Source of the DNA: Pseudomonadota bacterium
GTDB lineage: Bacteria; Bdellovibrionota; UBA1018; CAIMNF01
Assembly: GCA_027491115.1 (NCBI GenBank)
Contig: JAIXWV010000028.1
Span: forward strand, 51,857-115,856
Reading direction: 5' to 3'
Length of the DNA: 64,000 bases
Below, one piece after another: positions 21,050 to 30,597 of the stretch; the stretch's first letter is position 1; each line of letters begins with the position of its first letter. The notes beneath the pieces are model-generated. The model was given only the letters and a program-made list of their open reading frames with translations, did no database searches and had not been told where the DNA came from. The position numbers and the translations under genes are program-made.

Positions 21050-23493
21050 GTGCGCGTTCTGCCTGGGATGATCTCGATTGGCCGAAGTTCCTGAATTGGA
21101 CCGCCGAAGAGGCGCGAACTCCTTACGGGAAGCAGAGGATTTTCTCGCTCTTGGAGCCTACTGCATTCGCGCAGTCTCTCGAACGGGCTAGAGAGCTTCA
21201 GTCTGAGACCCAAGAGGTGTCAGCCTTGCTCGAGAAGTCGGCACTCTGGGGACCCTTGAATGGTCTCGAAGAGATCGATGATGCACTCGAAACACTTGAA
21301 AAAGGGGGAGTGCTCGAACCCGCTGCCCTGGCCCGGATCCGCTCCTGGTTGTACGTCTTCGATTCCTGGAGCCATTTCCCTACCGAAAGTGCCGGACGGC
21401 TTTTTCGAGAGGCTCTTGCCACACTTCTCGATCCCCATGAGTGCCTGCGCATTCTCGATCGCGTCCTCACTCCTTCTGGAGAGTTGTCCGAGAAGGCTTC
21501 GGCCGCTCTGGCATCCTTGCATGCGCAGGCGCGTGAAGTCCGTCGGGAGATCGGAATCCGGATGGAGTCTCTTCTTCGGGATTACTCGCAAAAAGGGCTC
21601 CTCCAAGAACGATTTTCAGATGTGCGCGACGGGCGCTATGTGCTCCCGGTGAAAGTCTCCGACCAAAACAAGGTCGAGGGGCGAGTCACCGAGCTCTCTG
21701 TCAGCAAACAAACCGTATTCATCGAGCCCAAGGAAGTCGAGCAACTCCAGGCCCGCTTGCGCAGGTTGGAAGCAGACATCGCTCAAGAGATGTTTGCCAT
21801 CCTCCTCGAGGTGTCTCGACAACTCCGCCCTTTCGGTGATGCCATCGGGGCCTCCATGATCCGTGTCGGTTATTGGGATGCGGTTCAGGCCCGGGCGCGG
21901 ATCGCAAAGGTGTACGGTGGAAAGACGCTCTCATTGAGTCCGGAGCGTGAGTGGCTACTCCAGGACACCGCTAATCCGGTGCTGTTCTGGAATCTCGAGG
22001 AGTCGGCGATTGTCCGGAACTCGATCGAGCTCGGTAAAGGGCAGCAGATGATCCTCCTGTCCGGGCCCAATACCGGCGGGAAAACCGTTCTATTGAAATT
22101 GATGGGTCTTTCCGCAATCTGTGCCCGCTGCGGGTTTTTCTTTCCGGGGACAGGGAAGCTCACGGTGCCCTATTTCGATTCTTTTTTCATCGATCTCGGA
22201 GATCCGCAATCGATCGAAGATCAGATTTCGTCATTCTCGGGTCATGTGCTCAAGATGAAGCGCATTCTTGAGGGACTGGGTCCCCGTTGTTTGATTCTGA
22301 TCGACGAAATGAACTCTGCCACCGATCCCGAAGAGGGTGCGGCGCTGGCCATGGCGTTCATCGAAACCGTTCTCGAAACCGAGGGTGCGATCCTGGTAGC
22401 CACCACTCACGACCCGAAACTGAAGGCCATGGGTGTGGGCGACAGGCGGATCATGAGTGCCAGCATCGTGTTCGATGAAGCGACCCTCAAGCCCACTTAC
22501 CGGGTCGTCTTTGGGGCTCCGGGAAGGTCTCGCGCTCTCGAAACCGCAGCGAGGCTCGGTCTTCCAGCTTCAGTACTCGAGCGTGCCAGGTCCCATCTGA
22601 CCGATGAGCACAAGGTGGTCGAGACCGTGCTCCAGAAGTTGCAGTCCCAGCTCGGAGCCGTGGAGCGCGCCGAGCGGGAGGCGCAGCATCTCCGGGACGA
22701 GGCAGAGCGGATGCGAGCCGAGTGGGAGGAAAAGGTCACGGTCACGGTCCAGGAGTCGCTCGAAAAAGCCCGTCAGAAGTTGAAGCACGTGCTCGAGTTG
22801 GCCCAGATCGAGGTTCGAGAGACCATCAAAAAGATCCAGTCCACCAAGTCGCACAAGCAATTGGACGAGATCCGTCGCGAGTTGAACGACGTGTTCGAGC
22901 AGGGTGAGAAGCGGATCGGCACTTCCGTGACCGAGGCGGCGCCCGAGCTCAGTGAGGCTTTCGGAGAAGAGGTGAATCCCCCTCTCGAAACTCCTCGATT
23001 TGAACAAGGCGTGTGGGTGCGGGTTCCGAAGTGGAAGAACGTGGGCGAAATCATCGAGTGGGACGGTAAACGTGCAAAAGTGGCACTGGGTGCCCAACAG
23101 GCGGCCACCGGAATGGGGAAAGCCTTTGTCGTGACCGTCTACCCGGTTGAGATGGAGCCGCTCTCGGAGCGTGAGTTGAAGACGGTGCTGGGTGTCCGGG
23201 GCGGAGTCGGGCAGCAGCGGTCGACGAAGGTGACCGTTCAGTCAGAAAGCGTGGGGCCCGTTTCCGATCAGATCGATCTCAGAGGGCAGCGACTGGAAGA
23301 TGCGGTCCGGGAAGCGGGGTCGTATCTGGATCGTGCTTTCCGCTCAGGTAAGAACGAGGTCACCATCGTTCACGGTCTTGGGACGGGGGCTCTCCGCGAG
23401 GGGATCCGGAGCTTACTGAAAAAGACCAATTACGTGGCCCAGTTCCAGGATGCGGGCTCCAGCGGCGCCACGCTGGTTCGATTTTCAGTCTGA
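21046..23493 (+). CDS. mutS2: Endonuclease MutS2 (MutS ATPase plus Smr domain)
   Basis: SGPNTGGKTVLLKLMGL Walker A, LILIDEMNSATDPEEGAAL, C-terminal Smr DLRGQRLEDAVREAGSYLD...VTIVHGLGTGALREGIRSLL. Confidence 0.95.
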   Translation: MSARSAWDDLDWPKFLNWTAEEARTPYGKQRIFSLLEPTAFAQSLERARELQSETQEVSALLEKSALWGPLNGLEEIDDALETLEKGGVLEPAALARIRSWLYVFDSWSHFPTESAGRLFREALATLLDPHECLRILDRVLTPSGELSEKASAALASLHAQAREVRREIGIRMESLLRDYSQKGLLQERFSDVRDGRYVLPVKVSDQNKVEGRVTELSVSKQTVFIEPKEVEQLQARLRRLEADIAQEMFAILLEVSRQLRPFGDAIGASMIRVGYWDAVQARARIAKVYGGKTLSLSPEREWLLQDTANPVLFWNLEESAIVRNSIELGKGQQMILLSGPNTGGKTVLLKLMGLSAICARCGFFFPGTGKLTVPYFDSFFIDLGDPQSIEDQISSFSGHVLKMKRILEGLGPRCLILIDEMNSATDPEEGAALAMAFIETVLETEGAILVATTHDPKLKAMGVGDRRIMSASIVFDEATLKPTYRVVFGAPGRSRALETAARLGLPASVLERARSHLTDEHKVVETVLQKLQSQLGAVERAEREAQHLRDEAERMRAEWEEKVTVTVQESLEKARQKLKHVLELAQIEVRETIKKIQSTKSHKQLDEIRRELNDVFEQGEKRIGTSVTEAAPELSEAFGEEVNPPLETPRFEQGVWVRVPKWKNVGEIIEWDGKRAKVALGAQQAATGMGKAFVVTVYPVEMEPLSERELKTVLGVRGGVGQQRSTKVTVQSESVGPVSDQIDLRGQRLEDAVREAGSYLDRAFRSGKNEVTIVHGLGTGALREGIRSLLKKTNYVAQFQDAGSSGATLVRFSV

Positions 23494-23570
23494 TCCGTGC
23501 AGGCAAGTTTTGCCCAGTCAAATAAATCAGGATTGTGTAAAAAATAGGTTTCTCCTAGGCTTAAAGGAGG

Positions 23571-24092
23571 ATGAGCGAGCATGATCTGATTCGGATCTTC
23601 ACAGAATGGAATCTTCGTTCTTTTTCGGGGGAGCTTCCCGTTCCTGAAATCCGTTGGAATTCCCGACTCAAGACTTCTGCCGGAAGGTTCATTCCAGACC
23701 GGACCCGCTCCATCATCGAAGTGGCGACCTACCTTTGCGAAGAACCCAATGCCGAGCACTTGATCCGCGATACGATCGGGCACGAGATGATCCATTTTTG
23801 GCTCTGGGAACGTCGCATGCCCTACGGACACACTCCTGAGTTCCACCGCAAGATGGAAGAAATCGGGGTGAGCCGGTACAACAGCGTGCCCAGGCACAGG
23901 CCGTTCAAATACTGTTATGCTTGTCCGTCTTGCGATCAGAAGATCCTGACCCGCAAGCGAATCCGCAAGGCGGCTTGTGCGAAATGCTGCAATGCCCACA
24001 ATGACGGAGAGTTCCATTCCCGCTTTCAGCTCAAATTGGTGGCCGTGGGGGAACAAGTCGGGCAGGTCCCGAGTCGGGAACGGGTCGGTTGA
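23571..24092 (+). CDS. SprT-like metalloprotease-domain protein
   Basis: HEMIHFWLW zinc motif, GHTPEFHRKM, C-terminal zinc-ribbon Cys. Confidence 0.88.
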   Translation: MSEHDLIRIFTEWNLRSFSGELPVPEIRWNSRLKTSAGRFIPDRTRSIIEVATYLCEEPNAEHLIRDTIGHEMIHFWLWERRMPYGHTPEFHRKMEEIGVSRYNSVPRHRPFKYCYACPSCDQKILTRKRIRKAACAKCCNAHNDGEFHSRFQLKLVAVGEQVGQVPSRERVG

Positions 24093-24123
24093 TCTCACCG
24101 GCGCCCCGTGTTAGCGTGAGGCC

Positions 24124-24897
24124 GTGCATTCCCCGGTAGAGAATTTGATGGAGCCCTGGATCGAAGAGCTGAAACGTTCGTTTTCGGCCTTCCCGGATTT
24201 TGTTGAAAAAGTGAGCTCCGCACTTCCTGTGATCGAGCGTCATTTGTCGGATTTGGGAATTGAGAATGCCGCCCTTGAAGCCCGTATGGCTGTCTTGGAG
24301 GCTGCAAGCATCCAGCCGGGTACAACGGGTATGGCCCCCGAGGCCCGTCAGGAGATGAATGCCTTGCTCGAGCGTTTTGAGAGCGAACTCGAATCCACCC
24401 GGGCGGCCGCCGATTCAGCCACTCGCGAGCTGACCACGCTCAAGCGTGAGTTGCAGTCGCGTGACGCGGAAATCGAGCGTCTTCGGACCGCCCCCCCTGT
24501 TTCCTCGACCCCTCAGAAGACCGTTGTGCGGGTCAGGAAGGAGCTTGCCGAGAAACGGGTCCTCCTCATCGACGATGCCGAGGTGAATCGGGTTCTGCTG
24601 AGCCATTATCTGAAGGGCCTTCCGGTACGGATGGATTATGCCACCACGATTTCCAAGGCAATCGAGCTTTGCTCGCGATTCAAGTACGATCTTTTGATTC
24701 TGGATACAGGGCTGATGGTTCCGGGGGATGATTCCGCTCTCTCGGGCCTGAACTCGTCCAAGGGAGAGGCTCTGTTGTTCGCGTTCACCGAAAAAGAGTC
24801 AGAATCAATGGAAATTCCAGGATTTTCAGGAGTCATATCCCGTGGCCTTCCGCGGGAGAGTCTGATCGAACGCCTGTCCAAGAACCTCTGGTTCTGA
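24124..24897 (+). CDS. Coiled-coil protein with C-terminal receiver-like (REC) domain
   Basis: Heptad-rich N-terminus; VLLIDDAEVNRVLLSHYL and YDLLILDTGL receiver motifs. Confidence 0.7.
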   Translation: MHSPVENLMEPWIEELKRSFSAFPDFVEKVSSALPVIERHLSDLGIENAALEARMAVLEAASIQPGTTGMAPEARQEMNALLERFESELESTRAAADSATRELTTLKRELQSRDAEIERLRTAPPVSSTPQKTVVRVRKELAEKRVLLIDDAEVNRVLLSHYLKGLPVRMDYATTISKAIELCSRFKYDLLILDTGLMVPGDDSALSGLNSSKGEALLFAFTEKESESMEIPGFSGVISRGLPRESLIERLSKNLWF

Positions 24898-24903
24898 ATC
24901 GGA

Positions 24904-26478
24904 TCAGAATAGGGAGTAACTCACTCCGGTCGACATCGTCCAACGGAAGTACTGGTAGGTGTCCGAAACAGAAGAGATGTTCCGCGAGATCGAGCCGTCC
25001 GCAGTGAAGCTCCAGCGCGGTCCGAGCTGATGGAGCATTTGGAGACCCAGGGTGAAATTGCGGTCTTTCCTCTCTCCTCCTTGTCTGTGACTGAAGTCGG
25101 TTTCTGAAACGCCAGCCGTGACAAAACCTTTGGTCCGATCTGAAAACAGGAGGGCGTTTTGAAACAGAACCGCACGGGTCATCGATTGGAAATCCGTTTT
25201 TCCTGTCTCGATCCCGGAGAGTCCGAGAGTCAGCCCGGGATTGAGCCACTTACCCTGGGAAGTGATCGTGAATTGCGATGCCGCACTCCAACCGAGGCCT
25301 GTTCTCCGTTCGTTCCGTGCGAACAGGAGGTCACCAAAGAACAATTGTGGACCGGCACCCGCGCTCAGATTCACTCCCATGCGCTTGCCCCATTTGAAAC
25401 GGTAGTAGGCTTCGAGTTCGGATGTGGCACTGAACTGTCTGAAGGTCGAGCTCTCCGTACTATTCCTATCGAACTGGTTCTGGAAGGTGTGCCCAAGGTC
25501 GATCTTGAATCCGTAGTTGGACGGATCCAGCGGCCGATGGTTGAGAAATAGCGAGAGTTCCTGGGTCAGAAACTCCCCCTCACGGGTGTCGGAGTTGAAG
25601 TTCTTGTTGTAGGACATCCGGTAAGACGGAATCCACTGGAAGTTCTCAGTGGGCGAACTCATCCTGCCGATGCCCGCTTGGACCAGGGTCTTGAAGGTGT
25701 CCTGGTTGATATTGAGGACCCCTTCTGCTTGATCTGGAAGGGCCTGGACGTTCGAGTCATATCCCAAGGCGAGCGCGACCGATCCGAAGTTTTGAGCCCG
25801 ATCCAGAGGAGCCAGGATCCGTTCACAGGCCTGGAGGATGTTTTTTGCCGTGACGGATTGCTTCGCCAGGGGACGTGCCAGGAGTTTCGCGTTCACGAAG
25901 CTCGCACTCGCTGCGCCCGACTCACCTATTTTTAATTGTGCCTGGCCCAGATAAAAGGCCGCAGGTGCAGCGATCTCGTCGAGGCTTGAATCGGAAGCTG
26001 TTTTGAACCGGACGGCGGCTTCAGCATTCCTTCCAGCTTCGAAGTGAATCATTCCAAGAAAGAAGGACGCAGGTGCGATGTTGAATCCCGATCGGATCGA
26101 AGCCTCGAACAGCGGAATCGCCCCCTCCTTCTGGAGAGTTCTGAATCGAAGGACGCCCAGTTCGAATTGATAGGGAGCCAGTTCCTTTTCTGGAGCGCCA
26201 GCTTGAGACTTGGCTTCAATCAAGGACTCATAGGTGCTCGCACTTTCAGCGTCGTTCTTGGCTGTTTTGAGTGCGAGAGCTTTCAGTTCGAGGAACTCGA
26301 TTGATCCCGGCGTATCACGCAAGAGCTCGTTCAGGATCTTGAGACTTTCCTGATATTTTTTCTCGTTATATGCGATCACAGCCAAGCTGTATTTCGGTTC
26401 TTGTTGCTTGAGGATGTCAGCTCGCGCTGAAGCGAGGCTGCACAGAATCAAAATCAAAAAGGTGGAAATGATCCTCAT
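24904..26478 (-). CDS. TPR-repeat exported protein with C-terminal beta-barrel-like region
   Basis: Signal peptide; repeated TPR-like helices; C-terminal half of amphipathic strands ending in Phe (STGVSYSLF). Confidence 0.7.
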   Translation of the reverse strand: MRIISTFLILILCSLASARADILKQQEPKYSLAVIAYNEKKYQESLKILNELLRDTPGSIEFLELKALALKTAKNDAESASTYESLIEAKSQAGAPEKELAPYQFELGVLRFRTLQKEGAIPLFEASIRSGFNIAPASFFLGMIHFEAGRNAEAAVRFKTASDSSLDEIAAPAAFYLGQAQLKIGESGAASASFVNAKLLARPLAKQSVTAKNILQACERILAPLDRAQNFGSVALALGYDSNVQALPDQAEGVLNINQDTFKTLVQAGIGRMSSPTENFQWIPSYRMSYNKNFNSDTREGEFLTQELSLFLNHRPLDPSNYGFKIDLGHTFQNQFDRNSTESSTFRQFSATSELEAYYRFKWGKRMGVNLSAGAGPQLFFGDLLFARNERRTGLGWSAASQFTITSQGKWLNPGLTLGLSGIETGKTDFQSMTRAVLFQNALLFSDRTKGFVTAGVSETDFSHRQGGERKDRNFTLGLQMLHQLGPRWSFTADGSISRNISSVSDTYQYFRWTMSTGVSYSLF

Positions 26479-26551
26479 ATGGGTCCGGGGTGACACTCTT
26501 GTTGGCCAGGAAACATGCCGAATAAGATTAGAGTAAGGAAGGGTGGGGTAA

Positions 26552-27598
26552 ATGAAAAGGGGCATTCGTTCCGCATGGGCTCTTTTGGGGCTCCTTGTTA
26601 CTTTTTCCGCTATCGGGGCCGATGCTCCGATCGGGAAAGTGGTGAGCATGCAAGGCAAGGTCGTTGCCCGCGTCGAGGGCACCATTGCCGGTCTGGCTCG
26701 CCTTCGTTACCTCAAGTCCGGTGACTCCGTTTACAGAAAAGATTTGATCAACACCTCGAGCGACGGGAGCGTCAAAATTCTGTTCAATGACGAGTCCATT
26801 ATGGATGTCGGTCCAAGCTCTTTGTTCAAGGTTGCTCAATTCGATTCAGCAGCCAACTCCAAGGACCGTCGTGTCGAAATGGGACTGGAGTACGGAAAGG
26901 TCCGTGCTTCCATCAACCAGAAAGTCGGTCCCCGTGGAAGGTTCCTGTTGAGGACCCGCGCCGCAACCATGGGTGTTCGGGGAACTGAATTTTACGTGAT
27001 GAGCGACATTCTCGGAGCTCCAGGAGGCCAACCGGATCCGGAGCAACCGAGATCGGAGCCCGTCAAGACCCAGGTGGTGGTCACCGAAGGAAAGGTCGAG
27101 GTCGCCAAAACAGTACCTCCTTCTGCCGGACCGAAGGAACGTGAGGCGGCGAAGCCCGTCGAAGTGAATCCCGGAGAAAAAATAACCGCAGTGGTCGAAA
27201 CCGCTCCACAAAAGAAGGGTGAAGCAACCCTGAGTCCGCCAGAGGTGCGCGAGCCACCCAAGGTGGAGAAGATCACTCCTGAAGAGATCAAGACGGTCGA
27301 GGCCGAGGTGAAGTTGAAGGACACGACTTTTGCCAAGGCGATCGTGGTGGAACCCGAAGCCGAACCGGGTCAGGCGGGATTGCCTCAGGTGCAAGGGGGG
27401 CGGGGTCCTGAAGTCGGGGGCGAAACCCTCGCTGCGATCCAAGAAATGATGGCCAAGAACCCGGGCAATATCGAAGTGCCGAAGGCCGGAGAGCTCGGAA
27501 TTCCAGGATCCTTTCAGGCGCAACCCGGGTTCAATGGCAACTTTCTTCCTGGGTTCAATCGTCCGATGGCGAAGTTGAAGGTCATCTTCAATCGATGA
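26552..27598 (+). CDS. FecR-domain periplasmic protein
   Basis: Signal peptide; GKVVSMQGKVVARV...SGDSVYRKDLINTSSDGSVKILFNDESIMDVGPSSLF and RTRAATMGVRGTEFYV. Confidence 0.85.
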   Translation: MKRGIRSAWALLGLLVTFSAIGADAPIGKVVSMQGKVVARVEGTIAGLARLRYLKSGDSVYRKDLINTSSDGSVKILFNDESIMDVGPSSLFKVAQFDSAANSKDRRVEMGLEYGKVRASINQKVGPRGRFLLRTRAATMGVRGTEFYVMSDILGAPGGQPDPEQPRSEPVKTQVVVTEGKVEVAKTVPPSAGPKEREAAKPVEVNPGEKITAVVETAPQKKGEATLSPPEVREPPKVEKITPEEIKTVEAEVKLKDTTFAKAIVVEPEAEPGQAGLPQVQGGRGPEVGGETLAAIQEMMAKNPGNIEVPKAGELGIPGSFQAQPGFNGNFLPGFNRPMAKLKVIFNR

Positions 27599-27615
27599 GT
27601 GGGGATCAGGGGATC

Positions 27616-30576
27616 ATGAGAACGGGGACCATTTTGAAACTACTGATGACAGTGATCCTGACGGCCGCATCGCTGTCGGCCTGTTCTCTCGATCAACGTG
27701 GGCAAGACGGTCTTGTGCGAATTCAACTCAACACGCGTGCTCATTCGGGTGGGCCATCGCGTCTTGGAACCCTGACAGGTGGCGGAATGACCGCACCGAC
27801 TGCAAATTCTTTCTATGTGATCGATGTGGAGGGAGAGGGAATCCCTCGGCAAATCATCGAACCCAGCAAATGTGTAAAGGCGAGTCCGACCAGCAGTGCG
27901 ATGGTTCCGGCTTTGCTTCAACCCGGTGAGGCGGAGCGGACCGAGCTCGAGTTGTTGGTTCCGGTCGGGGCCAATCGAAAAGTGAAGATCGTCCGGGTCG
28001 ATTTAAATATTCCCGCCGGATCTTCGAGCCCTCAGTTCGGAGAGAGTCCGTTCCGGTTCAAAATGAGGAATCCGGGCTATTCAGTTTCCGGAGATATGTT
28101 CGTTCTCGCTGAGGCCACCATACCTTTTTTGAACGGCGATCAGAGTGTGACCTTGATCGAAAAAGCGGTTCCCGAAGCGATTCCGAACTTGTGTCAGGCC
28201 CAAGGAAACAATCAACCCCCGATCGCCAATGCCGATGTGGAGTTGCTCAAGTACGAGCCGTGGGAAGGGTTGGGACCGAACGGGCAAATCAATCCTTATC
28301 GGGCCTGGAACAACACACCCCATTACCTAATGGTCAGAGGAGAGGTGAAGAACAAAGGGGCTTCTCCGCTCGGATTTCCAGCCTGGCCAAATCCTTCTTC
28401 CACTCCTTCTGCCACGCTTGATGGACTCGGTATTGGATGGCCTAATGGTTATTTCTCGCGGCAGACATTGAATTCTCAAGAGAGCGGGTTCTATCAGTGG
28501 GTATTCCCGAACTATTCTCCCGCGCCCACCGGTGCGACCCCATCCCAGGTGCAAATCACCTTACCTTACAGCGGTGGGTCATCGCCCTCGATCGTGCATT
28601 CCTTTCCCTGGGTCATGCACAGTACGCCGGCCCCCATCTCGAATCCTGTGGTTTCCCAGGTCGCGGGCTATGCCAACCTTTACAAAGCCCGCTTGGATTT
28701 CACCCGGAATGGAAGTGTCATTCCAGTGAGGCCCTATGGATCGTTGTATTCCGCCGTCAACACACAGTACGATCTTTCGCCATTCGAGGCCCGGGGGACC
28801 TTGGACAGCTTTGCGCCTGATTCGGGCGCAACCGCCCTGGCGTTGAATTCAGATGAAACGATCATTTTTGTCGCAACTCCGGGCAAGTTCGTGAAGCGGT
28901 ACAACATCACTCAGGCTCCGCCTGCGGCTCCTGTGAGCAGCGTCACGCTTGTGAATGCAGCTACCGCACTTCAAGTGGTGGGGACGAAGGTTCTCATTGC
29001 GGATCAGACCCAGTTTATTCGTGCGTTTGACTATACATTAGCTAGCCCCACTCCCGTGCCGGTGTATGACGGAGGGACGGGAGCGGCCTTCAAGGGAATG
29101 GTTTTGGACTCGGCAGGCGGACTGGTTCTATCTGATTCTGCCAGGCATGTTCTCCTTCGATTGACTCCGACTCAGCTCAATTCGGCGCTGGGTGGAACCG
29201 CACCGGCGCCGGGAAGTGCCACCCTGCTCGCTGGTGAGGTCGGTACGATGGGTAATGTCGACGGACCACTCCTCCCGACTGCCCGATTCAAGAACCCAGG
29301 AGCCATGGCTCGGGATGCATCGGGGAATATTTTGTTGGTGGATGGGGGGAACATGTCCATCCGACGGGTCGTCGTGGGCGGATCTGTCACCACCTTGCCG
29401 TCACCGGTGGCAGCTTTCGCATACGGTAACCCTTCTCAAATTGCGATGAGGGGAGATTCGGTACTGGTTTCCGATTCGAGCCGTCACGTCGTCTACCGGA
29501 TTCCTCCTTCAGGTTCACCTGAAATTTTGGTCGGGAAATACGGGAGTAATGCCGGAAGTGCGACAAGTGGACTCTTACTTGAAGATTCAGCTCAGTCGTC
29601 ACCGAGTGCCCTGGCAACGGGTGCTTCGGGCTCGATCTACATCGGAGACTCCAACAAGGTGAGACGGGCCATGGCTCCTTGTCCGGTTCAAAAGGATATG
29701 GGTGGAGTACCTCCTCGTCCTTTCAACGCAGGAAAAGGCTGCGAGTTTTTTTATCGGGTCTACAACGGAAGTGCATTCGCTCCAGCCAATCACCCCATCA
29801 TGAAGATTGGCTTGAGAGATGGCTCAGGACTTGAAGGATATTATACGCCCCAATTGTCTTTGGCCGGGCACACCTATCCGTCTGGATATGTGGGTGAAGG
29901 AAATGATTTGGTTTACAACCCGACTTTGGCTTCGGCTCTGACGGTGACCCAAGCGGATGTGACCGCCCCGGGAGGCTGGATCCTGCCATCGATGACAGGA
30001 AACACCGTAACCATCGAAGGAGTGTCGATCCGTTCGGATTCGGGAACTTCCACGAATGTCGGGATGGTGACTTTGTCATCTGGGACCCTGGAGCTTTCAT
30101 CCCGCATGGTCAATGGTGCTCCGATTCGGGAATTGGAAATTCTGGTGAAAGCAGTCCCGACCGCAGGTGGGTCGATCGCTTTCTACAAGCAAAGGTTTTC
30201 ATTCGTGCCAGTCATTCCGGCGAATGCGACCTCAAGGCTTTCCATCGGTATCGGTCAGGTCGCTGAAGGGTTCCAGGTCAGTACTTCTTGTGCTTCGTGG
30301 CAGATCCAAGCCTACTATCAGGGCCGGTCCTTGCCTGTGGCATCAGGAAGTCTTGCGAATTTTGGTGTGAACACGTACTCGGCCACCCCGGCAGGGGTGA
30401 TTTCTTTCACTCCGGCGACCGTGGGAACTCTTTCCATCACGAATGCAGTGGCGAAATACAAGAGTCTCGATGGAGATGTGGGAGCTCCCGCCGCCTCATG
30501 GAGTGGTACGGTGGTCTCTTCCTTGACTTGCTCCCTGAATGCCGTAGCTGGAGCCGTCAACAACGTCGCGAACTGA
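27616..30576 (+). CDS. Large lipoprotein with NHL/beta-propeller-like repeats
   Basis: Lipobox ASLSAC; repeated GNVDGPLLPTARFKNPGAMARDASGNILLVDGGNMSIRRV-type blocks. Confidence 0.75.
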   Translation: MRTGTILKLLMTVILTAASLSACSLDQRGQDGLVRIQLNTRAHSGGPSRLGTLTGGGMTAPTANSFYVIDVEGEGIPRQIIEPSKCVKASPTSSAMVPALLQPGEAERTELELLVPVGANRKVKIVRVDLNIPAGSSSPQFGESPFRFKMRNPGYSVSGDMFVLAEATIPFLNGDQSVTLIEKAVPEAIPNLCQAQGNNQPPIANADVELLKYEPWEGLGPNGQINPYRAWNNTPHYLMVRGEVKNKGASPLGFPAWPNPSSTPSATLDGLGIGWPNGYFSRQTLNSQESGFYQWVFPNYSPAPTGATPSQVQITLPYSGGSSPSIVHSFPWVMHSTPAPISNPVVSQVAGYANLYKARLDFTRNGSVIPVRPYGSLYSAVNTQYDLSPFEARGTLDSFAPDSGATALALNSDETIIFVATPGKFVKRYNITQAPPAAPVSSVTLVNAATALQVVGTKVLIADQTQFIRAFDYTLASPTPVPVYDGGTGAAFKGMVLDSAGGLVLSDSARHVLLRLTPTQLNSALGGTAPAPGSATLLAGEVGTMGNVDGPLLPTARFKNPGAMARDASGNILLVDGGNMSIRRVVVGGSVTTLPSPVAAFAYGNPSQIAMRGDSVLVSDSSRHVVYRIPPSGSPEILVGKYGSNAGSATSGLLLEDSAQSSPSALATGASGSIYIGDSNKVRRAMAPCPVQKDMGGVPPRPFNAGKGCEFFYRVYNGSAFAPANHPIMKIGLRDGSGLEGYYTPQLSLAGHTYPSGYVGEGNDLVYNPTLASALTVTQADVTAPGGWILPSMTGNTVTIEGVSIRSDSGTSTNVGMVTLSSGTLELSSRMVNGAPIRELEILVKAVPTAGGSIAFYKQRFSFVPVIPANATSRLSIGIGQVAEGFQVSTSCASWQIQAYYQGRSLPVASGSLANFGVNTYSATPAGVISFTPATVGTLSITNAVAKYKSLDGDVGAPAASWSGTVVSSLTCSLNAVAGAVNNVAN

Positions 30577-30597
30577 TCTCGAGGTTTGATTCCGGGA

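Noticed and set aside
26500-26520. Sigma-54-like TTGGCCAGG...GCCG upstream of the FecR gene
   Set aside because: GG-GC spacing is 11 bp rather than 10 and the CACG core is missing.
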